Assembly: GCA_028023455.1 (NCBI GenBank)
Contig: JAQFVV010012507.1
Span: 1,683,456 to 1,747,455 of the forward strand
DNA from: Epiperipatus broadwayi
Taxonomy: Eukaryota; Onychophora; Udeonychophora; Euonychophora; Peripatidae
DNA: 64,000 nucleotides
Reading direction: 5' to 3'
The position numbers and the translations under genes are program-made. Positions 23,715 through 33,642 of the stretch are shown piece after piece (position 1 is the stretch's first letter; every line of letters begins with the position of its first letter). The notes below the pieces were generated by a model. It ran no database searches, was not told the DNA's origin, and saw nothing but the letters and a program-made list of their open reading frames with translations.

Positions 23715-24760
23715 AGCATACCAAAAAAGAAATATGATGAAAGTTATTTAAATTGGAAATATTTGTGTATTGGCAATACAAATGTTTGTGATGCATTGTG
23801 GTTTTTGTAATAAAATACTAGCAAGCAATTCATTAGTTCCAGCTAAACTTCATAGGCACTTAGAAATGAAACTTCTGATTACAAAGAAAAAGATATAATT
23901 TTTTTTAAGAGATAGAGAAAAATATAAGCTTTAAATTATTGTAATTGTTAGAATTGAAAACAAAAATGCAACAGAGGCATCTTTTTTCATATTATTGCAT
24001 TTTATTTAATGGTAAACTCATATAATTGGAGAGACAGTCACTTATGTAAAATATATTTTATCATGAATGTTAAATAGACTGCCAATAAAGAAGGTATATT
24101 ACAATTATTAAATACAGCTGCGTTAAAGTTCTTTCTGCTAATATAAAGAGCAGATTTTGTAGTGAATATGTATTGTAAATGGATGAGTCTGTAGATACCA
24201 TAGGTGATATTGGTTCATTATATATTTTTTTAATTTTGTGCAAATATCTATAAAAAAAGAACTGCCAGAGAAGATATATTCAACTGTTAATTTACAAAAT
24301 AGGAAATTGGTTGGGAGAAGTGTATTGATATCTGGACAGATGGTGCTCAAAAATTAATAGGAAAAATGAATGAAATTATAACATGTATTCTACAAATAGC
24401 TACAAACCCATAAAAAATCATTAGGTTTTGCATAGGCAAGCACTAATAAGAAAAAAAGAAGACACATTTAAAAACTATTTTGGTTGAAGCCATAAAAATG
24501 ATCAAGTATGTAAAATCTTGATCACTTTGATTCAGCTTATTTAAAATTTTGTGTGATAAAATTGATAGTAAACATACTATACTTATATTACATATGAAGT
24601 GAGATGATTATTCAGAGAAAAAATCCTACTGAGACATTTTGACCTTTGTAGTGAGTTATTATTTTTTTTTAATGCCAAATAAATGACAGAATTCATTGGA
24701 ATTTTAACAAATGAGTTTGCATATTTGGCAGATATTTTTATTAAGTGCAATTAAATTAAT
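23715..24760 (+). pseudogene. ZBED5-like hAT transposase remnant (N-terminal and middle part)
   Basis: Near 23718-23900 translation gives KKKYDESYLNWKYL and a BED zinc-finger-like region, with KQFISSS where related proteins read ANSSLVPAKLRRH. Near 24325-24560 it gives IDIWTDGAQKLIGKMNEII, then HLKTILVEAIKMIKYVKS and LFKILCDK, matching the TDGAxAMxG and following helices of ZBED5/FAM200-like hAT proteins. Internal stops and frameshifts are present and the C-terminal dimerisation part is missing. It is a relic related to the 5.2-kb remnant, whose C-terminal part is kept instead. Confidence 0.8.
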
Positions 24761-25049
24761 TTATTATTATAAGGAAGAGACCCATAAGTCGAAACCGGTC
24801 TGGGGATGGGGACAATCCAAGATAAAATGATTTGAATGCCTTCTCTTGTAGTAGCATTTATCATAAAAAAAAAATAGCTTGTTTAGAGCTATTAGCACGC
24901 TCTTAATTTTACATATTTGTAAGTGCAAGCTATATATAAGTCATGTGACATCTGACTTGTTATTATTACTATTATAAGGAAAGAGAATTACAATTTTTAA
25001 TGCAAGAGATAAAATTATGTCTTTTGATAGGAAGTTACAATACTGGATT
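24761..25049. other. Short spacer with repeated flank
   Basis: The words ttattattataaggaagaga (24761-24780) and ctattataaggaaagagaa (about 24969-24988) bracket about 190 bp that includes the CpG-containing string ataagtcgaaaccggtctgg. This may be a small insertion with a duplicated flank. No coding sequence is seen. Confidence 0.35.
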
Positions 25050-25822
25050 TAATTAAATATTTATTTATACAGCGCTATGTTGATAAATTGTAAATATAAA
25101 TTAGCGATCAGGCTAATGCACATGTGCTCTACATATAACTATATGTAAATAATACTAACATTCTCAAACACAAGATAAAGTCTTTAGAAAAGATAGAATG
25201 AATCAATCTATCTTTTCAACCCAAACGTTTAAGTATGGGCAAATCTTAAGTGTTTGGATATGAGAGTGTAACAATATTAAACAGTCACTTTAAATTATTT
25301 TAATATGCTTGGATGAATGACGCTTGTGAAATTATTTAAAATTTACTATACGTCACACTCTCATATCCAAACACTGAAGATTTGCCCATACTTAAACGTT
25401 TGGATCGAAAAGTTAGATGGATTTATTCTACCTTTTCTAAAGACTTTATCTTGTGTTTGAGAATGTTCATATTATTTACGTATAGTTATATGTAGAACAC
25501 ATGTGCATTTACAATTTATTAACATAGCGCTGTATAAATAAATACTTAATTATATATATGTTTAATTTCAATCAAGAATGACGTATAGTAAATTTTAAAT
25601 AATTTCTCAAGCGTCATCCATCCAAGCATATTAAAATAATTTAAAGTGACTGTTTAATATTGTCACTCTCATATCCAAACACTTAATATTTGCCCATACT
25701 TAAACGTTTGGGTCGAAAAGTTAGAAGGATTCATTCTACCTTTTCTAAAGACTTTATCTTGTGTTTGAGAATGTTAATATTATTTACGTATAGTTATATG
25801 TAGAGCGCATGTGCATTAGCCT
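25050..25822. mobile_element. Compound foldback element with three related arms
   Basis: Arm 1 (25050-25269) is inverted as arm 1' (25354-25557), with a loop at 25270-25353. Arm 1 has a 20-bp stretch (around 25095-25115) missing from arm 1'. A third segment (25579-25822) is an inverted copy of 25110-25353, so it repeats both arm and loop. Shared landmarks are tttatacagcgctatgtt, ctcaaacacaagataaagtc, cccaaacgtttaagtatggg and ggatgaatgacgcttgtgaa. The loop unit also occurs as a diverged solo copy at 545-675. No protein is encoded. The low divergence between arms points to a fairly recent rearrangement. Confidence 0.8.
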
Positions 25823-27621
25823 AATACTGGGTTTCTATATTTGAAAAGAATAATTTTGATTGTTTTTCTATCTTGCACCATTTTTTAATTGAAATAAATT
25901 TTAAAGTATTTTCCAAAGTCTGGTGAGGACAATTCGAATCCATTTACAATATTTCTTATTTAAAATAAACATGCAAGGGAGTATCATTAAATGACAAATT
26001 TAATAGAAGTGTATGCGAGGCAGAATTATCAGATTAGACTACAATTAGATCAAAGCAAGGAACAGACTTGATAGTATAGCAGATATGAGAATTCAGTTTT
26101 TTTTAATATTCTGCTTGATATTGAAAAAAATTTATAGTTGAAAGATCCAAAAACATTAAAATTATTAAGAGTATAATTTTACTATATAAGTGCTAGTTTA
26201 TTTTTATATTTTTATATGCTCTGTTAATTAAAATTGAGAATAAATGTTTGTTTTGTTTTCTCAATCCTTATACTTATTTGCTTTATTTATGTATTATTAA
26301 TATCTACTCACCCTATAAAATGCTATATTAAAATGTCAGGATTTGTGAAGTGTTTCATCATATAAAAGGTTTGGGAAATGTTGTTTTAAGATATTGCAAT
26401 ATGTGTAGTGCAAATTATAGATTTAATTTTGTATTACATTTGTTGTATGAGATGATCAACCACTCATTTTTTACATATATTTATATAATAATATTGATTT
26501 TATGTTAATAACTGAATTTTGCTAGTTTTAAGCACCATTAGCTTTTGTAAAGCTTTACAATATTTTATATACATATACAAATATATTATTCATATTTGTC
26601 TGTGTAATTAATATTTCAATTGTACTGATACTTTGATTAGATTGCATCTTCCATCAACTAATTTAATGAATATTATTTAAAAAAATATTATAGATATTGT
26701 ACAAAACAACATATGTGAAATCAATGAGAAAGAAAACTTAGAATTTTTAAAATGTGTAAGTGGAGAGTGATAGTAAATAAATGAATAATCTCATAAAAAA
26801 TTGAAAGATGTTTTGATAATAAGTGGTTTAAAAATAATTTTCCTCAATGATAGGTAATTTACATTGATCATTACATTTGTAAATATAGTTGGTTCCTTAA
26901 GTATCTTGATAGCTTCTCTAATTTTTTTTTAACTGATGAATGTTATATTATTGATTCTGATGTTTCAAAAAATAACACAGAAAGAAATGTTATTTGCTAA
27001 TGAATACTATTTATTTTTCCTAGCATTAATGTGATTATTATTCATACTCACATAAGAAACTTCACAAATTCCATATGGAATTTCATAATTTTTCTGGGTT
27101 TCAAGGGGGATTAAATCAATAAATTTGAATAAAATTTAAAAAATTTATTTCTGAGATGGGAGAACTCATTGAAATGCCAAAAAATTTTTTTATAACATTG
27201 TCCATTATGTATGAAATAAGTGTTTAAAAGGTAATATTGAACTATTACAATAATATGGACCAATATACTGCGGAAATATAGAACTATTTTTAAAGCTTTG
27301 TTGACAGTGTATTTATAAACCAAGAAACAATATCATAGCTAACGAATATAACTTTTGTTACAACATTTTTTTATGCAGAAACAAATGGGTTGATTTTTTT
27401 TGTAGACTTTAAAGATGGGATTATAGATTGTATAATATCTTGTTTAATATCAACCACATAGCTAACTGACAGCATGAATAGATTGTATTTTGCTAAGTGG
27501 CAGGATGGAGGAAATATTAGATTTATTTATTTTTGATAATCCATAAAATTTGGGCCAAGTAGAAAACTTTTACCAGAAAATAATTTTGTTATTTATTTTT
27601 TTTATTGATCAGTAATTTATT
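25823..27621. other. AT-rich DNA, no gene seen
   Basis: Unannotated AT-rich sequence up to the Penelope-like element. No coding segment or element end recognised. Confidence 0.55.
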
Positions 27622-27666
27622 AATAATAGATTTTAATTTCCGATTTTTCTTCACTATTGATAATAA

Positions 27667-27890
27667 TGTAATATTAAATACGCTTAACGTATATAGTGAA
27701 ATTAAAATTCAACGATAATATTAATATTTCTTAAGGCTAAGCGCTTTCAGAGCTTTCACTCATATTCATAGCCTTTTAACGTAGTAATTTATGCAAATCT
27801 ATGCAAGCTTATTTATATTGTCCATCTCTTAGAAATGGAAAAGCATGTGTCTCTCCTGTTTATTGCTTTTAAATCTCTTGATATATACCA
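27667..27890 (-). repeat. PLE left inverted arm
   Basis: Reverse complement of 29847-30070 at every position I compared (coordinate sums are constant at 57737, so there are no indels). Because it copies the 3' end of the element in reverse, it carries the antisense of the last 26 codons. The first residues of the open frame at 27845 are therefore antisense arm sequence, not a genuine N-terminus. Confidence 0.92.
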
Positions 27891-29320
27891 CGCCTGAGCC
27901 ACAATGGATCGTAAATAAATGCAATAATATTGAGCAAAAATTAGAGAAGAAATTCTTAAAGAAATTGAGATTTCTAGCTAATAAACAAAACGTTGTTTTA
28001 ACTGATATGGGAATAGAAGACACGTATGTTAATTTGTCTAGCGTTAGACCATCGGCTGAAATTAGATCTATCCTGAATCTTGGACCTAAATTTGTAGGAG
28101 GAGGATGGAATCAACCCAAAATGGAAATAATAGCAGACACGGAAGCAGCTTTAATAAATTATCCTATGAGAGATAATGTTATTTATGAGATTAACAGGAT
28201 CATTAGTAATAAGAAATTGAATACTGAAAATAATGGCTGGAACAATAAAGTCATGAATGCGAAAAAGTTCTTTATTGAAAATAAAATTATTTGTCTTAAA
28301 GAGGACAAAGGCAATCGCTTCGTTTTGATGGATGAAGAAGAATATAAAGAAAAGATGAGAATACAAATTCAGAAATTGGGCTTTGAGTTTTCAGCTGAGG
28401 TTAATAATAAAATGAACAGAGAAAAATTTATCTCTTTAATCCTGCGCAAGCATAAAAATAAAGGAATAAATCAAGCTGAATATTATAGAATATACCCATC
28501 TGCCACATCACAACCACGAATGTTTGCGAATGCTAAAATGCATAAACAAGGGACTCCATTAAGACTAATGCTTGACTTTGGAGGTGTTCATTATGCAAAC
28601 ACAGCAAAATTAATAAATTCATGGTTAATAGAATTAATAGGATTTGGCAAATATACTATAAAATCTTCTTTCGAGTTTGTAGACTTAATTAAAAATGCAG
28701 CCATCAATGACAGTTTCAATATAGCAGCCATAGATATATCTGAACTCTACGGATCGATTAATAGAAAAGGTTCAATCAGGATAATTAAAGAAGAGCTTCA
28801 AAATAATCATTGTCCTGAACAGAAAATTGATTTTATCATTGACTTCATGAATTGGTTGGATGAGAACATATTTGCGACATTTGAAAATAGATGGTATAGG
28901 ATGAATAATGGATGGCCGATGGGACTGCCTATGAGTGGCATTGTATCTAGTATTGTAATCGGTTATTTTGAAAGCAAGATTATATCAAGGTTCCAAGAAC
29001 AAACACATGGATTAATTTACTGTAGGTATGTAGATGACATTTTCATTGCAGCACCTAAACTTATAATAAAAGCCATTCAAGATGAACTGCAGGCACATAC
29101 CAACTTAATATTTAACTGCACTGAAGAGAGTGAGCTTAATACAATTAATTATTTGGACCTAATAATAACTAGAACACACAGATGCATTGATTACAACATG
29201 AAAGTAAAACCATTAAATATTAGAGGATACATCCATACTAAATCGAAAACACCGAGGGCCCACAAAATTGGCAGGGCTTTCTGCCTTTTTGTTCAGAAAT
29301 TACCATTTGTGCAAATATGA
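27845..29320 (+). CDS. PLE reverse transcriptase (5'-truncated, frameshifted before the endonuclease)
   Basis: This open frame of 491 codons encodes the reverse transcriptase that copies PLE RNA. The first 16 residues come from the antisense inverted arm, so the real start has been lost or lies elsewhere. From about residue 18 the sequence is element-specific. An N-terminal region has LSSVRPSAEIRSILNLGPKFV-like sequence (LGPKFV is typical of PLEs), then CLKEDKGNRFVLMD. RT palm motifs follow: AIDISELYGSI (motif A aspartate), NNGWPMGLPMSGIVSS (motif B) and YCRYVDDIFIA (catalytic YVDD, about residue 396). INYLDLIITR comes after these. The frame runs off into unrelated residues after PRAHKIG, where the domain continues in another frame. 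PLE RTs are related to telomerase RT. Confidence 0.9.
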   Translation: MCLSCLLLLNLLIYTTPEPQWIVNKCNNIEQKLEKKFLKKLRFLANKQNVVLTDMGIEDTYVNLSSVRPSAEIRSILNLGPKFVGGGWNQPKMEIIADTEAALINYPMRDNVIYEINRIISNKKLNTENNGWNNKVMNAKKFFIENKIICLKEDKGNRFVLMDEEEYKEKMRIQIQKLGFEFSAEVNNKMNREKFISLILRKHKNKGINQAEYYRIYPSATSQPRMFANAKMHKQGTPLRLMLDFGGVHYANTAKLINSWLIELIGFGKYTIKSSFEFVDLIKNAAINDSFNIAAIDISELYGSINRKGSIRIIKEELQNNHCPEQKIDFIIDFMNWLDENIFATFENRWYRMNNGWPMGLPMSGIVSSIVIGYFESKIISRFQEQTHGLIYCRYVDDIFIAAPKLIIKAIQDELQAHTNLIFNCTEESELNTINYLDLIITRTHRCIDYNMKVKPLNIRGYIHTKSKTPRAHKIGRAFCLFVQKLPFVQI

Positions 29321-29924
29321 AGAAGAAAGAAGAATTAATATTAACCAATATGTTAATGATCTGATGAAGGTTGGTTATGATTTAATAACCATCAACAGAA
29401 GAATTAAAACATTTTATGAAAACATAACCAAACCTAGTAAGGACAAAAAACAACGCATATGTCTGCCATATATTCCTAACATTGCTAGAAAACTGGTCAA
29501 AAAATTGCAAAATGAATTTACAGTAGGTTTTCGAACCCCTCCAAACACCAACAGGATTTTGAACAATTCTAAGGACAAAATTGACCTACAATCAACACCA
29601 CATGTTGTATACAGGTTGGCATGCCCTCAAGCGGACTGCGGTGCAGTATACTATGGTGAGACTCGGGCCACTATAAACAACAGAGTGGCTCAGCATAAAT
29701 ACTTATATAAAAGAGTATTAAGAACAAACGAAGGCAGCTCAGTATTTGTGGACCACCAGATAGAGGCTAATCATGAATTCGAACCTGCAAATGCTAGGAT
29801 AATTACAACTGAAAGAAATGACATCAAAAGGAAGGTGAAAGAAGCATGGTATATATCAAGAGATTTAAAAGCAATAAACAGGAGAGACACATGCTTTTCC
29901 ATTTCTAAGAGATGGACAATATAA
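29268..29924 (+). CDS. PLE C-terminal GIY-YIG endonuclease domain (out of frame with the RT)
   Basis: It continues the PLE protein in a different frame. After the connector RNYHLCKYEEERRIN come the domain hallmarks VVYRLACPQADCGAVYYGET (the GIY-YIG equivalent, with a CX5C pair as in PLE zinc knuckles), then RATINNRVAQH with the catalytic arginine, and KRKVKEAWYI with the metal-binding glutamate, ending LKAINRRDTCF. In PLEs this nuclease nicks target DNA to prime reverse transcription. The ATG at 29268 lies inside the overlap with the RT frame and is probably not used as a start. A single indel near 29270-29290 would separate the two frames. The last 78 bp lie in the right inverted arm. Confidence 0.88.
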   Translation: MAGLSAFLFRNYHLCKYEEERRININQYVNDLMKVGYDLITINRRIKTFYENITKPSKDKKQRICLPYIPNIARKLVKKLQNEFTVGFRTPPNTNRILNNSKDKIDLQSTPHVVYRLACPQADCGAVYYGETRATINNRVAQHKYLYKRVLRTNEGSSVFVDHQIEANHEFEPANARIITTERNDIKRKVKEAWYISRDLKAINRRDTCFSISKRWTI

Positions 29925-30070
29925 ATAAGCTTGCATAGATTTGCATAAATTACTACGTTAAAAGGCTATGAATATGAGTGAAAGCTCTGAAAGCGCTTAG
30001 CCTTAAGAAATATTAATATTATCGTTGAATTTTAATTTCACTATATACGTTAAGCGTATTTAATATTACA
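29847..30070 (+). repeat. PLE right inverted arm
   Basis: Sense copy of the 224-bp arm. It spans the end of the endonuclease frame and the 3' untranslated part. The untranslated part contains a small imperfect hairpin closed by ggcta/tagcc. Confidence 0.92.
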
Positions 30071-30082
30071 ATAATAGATTTT

Positions 30083-32910
30083 GTTGTTTTCTTGAGTTTA
30101 GTAGTATGATTTTAAGAGGGATTAAGTCTTTAAGTTTGAATCAGATGTTAAATTTTTTGATTAATAGTATATAAAGTTTTTATGTTAGTTTGATAGTATA
30201 TTTTCAAGATTTAAGAAAAGTTGTTTTTTCCCTTTCTATATGCTACATATTACTAATGGAAACTTTTTAGACTAATGGAAATTTTTTTATAAGTAATATA
30301 TATATATATATTAAAAAAAAACATATTTGGTATTTAAAGCATTTAACTTTATAACTAAAGTTACTGTTCAAAATCAATATTGTAAGCTTAAAATTGTTAA
30401 AAAGTGCTTTTATAAAACTGAATAATAAATAATTTATTTATTTTTAAGGATTTTATCCAGTTTATTAAAATTTAATTAAGCTAAAATGCACATAAATAGA
30501 TTAAAACTATATCAGGACTTTTTATAAAGTTACAGTAGTAATTTCTATAATATTATAGATAAAAATGAGGGATTATGTATGCCTTGTTATATAAAAAGAC
30601 ATTGTATTTATATAATTTTTTAAAATTAATATCAGTACATTCTTTGCAGTCATTGCATCAAAATTATGTGAATATTTATAGAAAAATTAGTTACTTTTTT
30701 TCAATTTATTTACAATATTTATGAGAAATAGAAATCAAGAACAAAATTAAAATTTTTCTGTTAATTTATTTTTTTGAAAGTTTATTTGATATGATAATTT
30801 CATATTTTTGTTTCACATTATTTATACTGATGCACATGAGTAGTTTATACAAATTTATCATCAACTCATAGTCTTAATAGTGTAATTAAGCTTAGAAATT
30901 TTTAAATAAAATGTCAGTTGTTGCATATTTGAACTTGATTAAATTTGATATTAAGAGTATCTATTTCAAATTGACGTTTATTATATATTTTAATAATGAC
31001 TTAACATATATTTAACTTTTCATAATACCATCAGGCAGAACTCACTATCAATGTGTCACCTTAAATTGCACTTGTGCTTATCTACTGAAAAATTACATTA
31101 ATTATTTAAAAAAACAAAACAAAACGCAAAGTTTTGAATATTGATTTTTTAATTAAAAAATATTAAAAAGACTATATAATCGAAAAGTAGCAAAATCAAA
31201 ATATTTTAGACCTGCCTCCATGTGCTTGATGATTTTTGTTCTTTATTCTTCAGTTTCAAACACATTTGTAAGATTATTTTGAAAAGATTTTTGAAATAGA
31301 AAAAGGGTTGGTATTTTGTGCACTTATTTAAAGGTTGATGATTATTTTTAAACATTAATGGTATAATAATTATTAAAAAGCAAAAGTATATATGATTTTA
31401 TTTTATAAGTAGTTTCATTTTTAAAACTAGAAGTCAATAAATTCTAGTGTAACATAAGCAAAGAAAAATACAGGATTATGATCACTATCTCTTGTGGAAT
31501 GGATTGCTAAATATCATTAGCAACATGGCATTATGAGATTTTGAGATATTATACAAATCATACTCCAATTTTAATATTTTAAAACAGAATTTGATAGATT
31601 TATCAGTGATTAACATTTATCTGTTCATATTTACAAATAAAATTCTATGAAAAAATACTTGGTTGATTTTCTAAAGACTGTTTTTGGACAAAATACTAAA
31701 ATCAAAAGTTGAAAGATTAGCCAGGGAGAACAATGGATCTGTCACAGTGTGAAAGGTTAAAGGAAAACAAGTAATACTACATTTTTAAACTGATTTCTAA
31801 GTAAAACATCAGTAATAGTTCATGATATTAAAATTTATTAATATTTTCAGTCATTATTATAAGATATTTTGATATAATTCTGTTTTTCTTACATTGTTTT
31901 TAAATATATATTGTACATAACCTGAACTTTCACAGAATTATATATAAAGTAGATAGGGATGGAGATGACTGAACTTAAAATGGGTTATATTTCTCAATCA
32001 TCTCCACAAAATCAACACTAGGGATTCAAAATAGATTTTATCAATGAGAAGTAATTTGTTTTAAATAAAAAGTCAAGCATTTGCAGCTTTTATTATGATA
32101 CCATCTTTTCATTTGTGAAGAGATATAAAAATGCTGAATGGATCAATTTCAGTTCTTATGAATTTTTTTAAAAATAAATACAGAACTGATAAGCACTAGT
32201 ATGGACATTTGGAATGAAAGCTACAATATAAAATGGCACTGACAACTTGTATTTTATAAACTAATAATTTATTTAATTAACTGTCACACACACAAAGTAA
32301 AAATAGTTATTTTAGCATAAATTCATACAATGAATAAGTTTATAGAAAAAAAAACTAAATAAAAGTAACTTAATTTACTCCTGCTATGATGTATTACTTT
32401 GGTGATGTTTTCATCCAATTAATATTTATTCAAAGTTTCTATTTTATGATGTCATTGCAAACAAAAATTCTAACATGACTCATCTATGTCAAATAAACTT
32501 ACTCTTTCCTTTTTATTTTAGAAGATATTCTTATTTCCCCCTACAATATAATACTTCTCTCATATCATTTGTAAGTAATACAATTTTATATTTAAAAATA
32601 CATTTACTTTATATATTTTTGTGTTTTTTTTTTGCTAAAACTTTGTATTTTTTTTTAATATTTAAAATATAACACTAAATTTGCATCAAATAAGTAATTT
32701 TTTTTTATTCATTTCAAAATATAGTAGTAACAGTTATTATACTTGTGTTTTTGTTTGCTAAACTTTATATACAGACTTAATATATGATGATGGGGGCATT
32801 TTGTTTACTTTTATAATTATGTTTGCATACTAATTGCATATTTGCAAAAATAAAATTAGATTTTTATTTTGTCTTATTATTATTTTGCGTTTATTTAATT
32901 TTTTATTATT
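30083..32910. other. AT-rich DNA, no gene seen
   Basis: Nearly 3 kb with A- and T-runs and a short (TA)n near 30297. No coding, RNA or element signature is supported. Confidence 0.55.
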
Positions 32911-33642
32911 ATGGCTACATCTAGTAAGATAAAAAAAAATGTCACAGAAAATTGGAAAATTATATATTTCAATAAATATGGATCAACACTTATATATATA
33001 TAGAAAGAAAGACTAAATCAATATGTTGATAAGTCGGGAAAGTATTTTAGTTAATAAAGAACACTATTTATTAAACATTATGATTACAACAAAATTGTTG
33101 TGAAAGAAAGAAATATTAAAATAGAAAACTTAAAAAAGAGCTTCATCAAATGTCTGACATGTCTCATAAAAAGTCCAAACAAATCAGAAAATTGTGTGAA
33201 GACAAATTGCATTTTTTTCAATTATAAAAGCAGAAGTCTCAAAACTATCTCCTGAAAGGGAGTTTATAAATAACTGCATCCTGCATGCTGTAGAATTAAT
33301 CTATACAGAACATAAAAATAAATTTGACAGTATAAATATGTCATGAAGGCAAATTGGAAAAAAATGTCATTAAATATGGAACAGTCATTAATAATAAAAA
33401 TGTTACTTTTATTTTTAATTCACAACAACAAAAAAATATGGCCATCATTTAGAAAGGGTAAGTTGAAATTTGCATACCAGCTGAAAAGATTGCCCACTCT
33501 TAATGATTACAGATAAATTAATTATATGTTTGATCAAATATAGCAGACTAGTTTTTAAGTCAATACTAATGTATGGCTTGCGAATGTTATAATAAATATC
33601 CAAATGGCCCTTGGCAGAAAAAGCACCCCAACTCCTGATTTA
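32911..33642 (+). pseudogene. GTF2IRD2/SCAND3-like hAT remnant, internally deleted
   Basis: From the ATG at 32911 the frame reads MATSSKIKKN and stops. Further on, shifted frames give ISRESILVNKEHYLLNIMI, like the BED-domain CLxCxExxAVxKEYNxxRHxxxKH pattern. The region 33235-33330 gives SKLSPEREFINNCILHAVELI, matching the SKSxKPFTEGEFIKECLL region of GTF2IRD2-like proteins. The catalytic middle is absent. The segment 33527-33642 (agcagactag...tggcccttggcagaaaaagc) is an inverted match to the terminal region of the hAT at 8412, so this is a deletion derivative of the same family. It cannot encode transposase. Confidence 0.75.

Larger units (their letters stand above)
27622..30082 (+). mobile_element. 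Penelope-like retroelement (PLE), GIY-YIG type
   Basis: This is a 2.46-kb insertion encoding a PLE-type reverse transcriptase followed by a GIY-YIG endonuclease domain. It is bounded by a candidate 13-bp target-site duplication aataatagatttt (27622-27634 and 30070-30082). Inside lie inverted arms 27667-27890 and 29847-30070, which by eye are identical over 224 bp. The left side has an extra 32 bp between the duplication and the arm, which resembles the short asymmetric extension described for Penelope. The right arm includes the end of the coding region. The identical arms suggest recent insertion, but the coding frame is broken once near 29270-29290. Confidence 0.9.

Noticed and set aside
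29920-30010. Hammerhead ribozyme in the PLE arm, as known from other Penelope-like elements
   Set aside because: There is a hairpin (ggcta/tagcc) with gag/ctc and a GAAA-like word, but no CUGANGA box on either strand, so the core is not supported.
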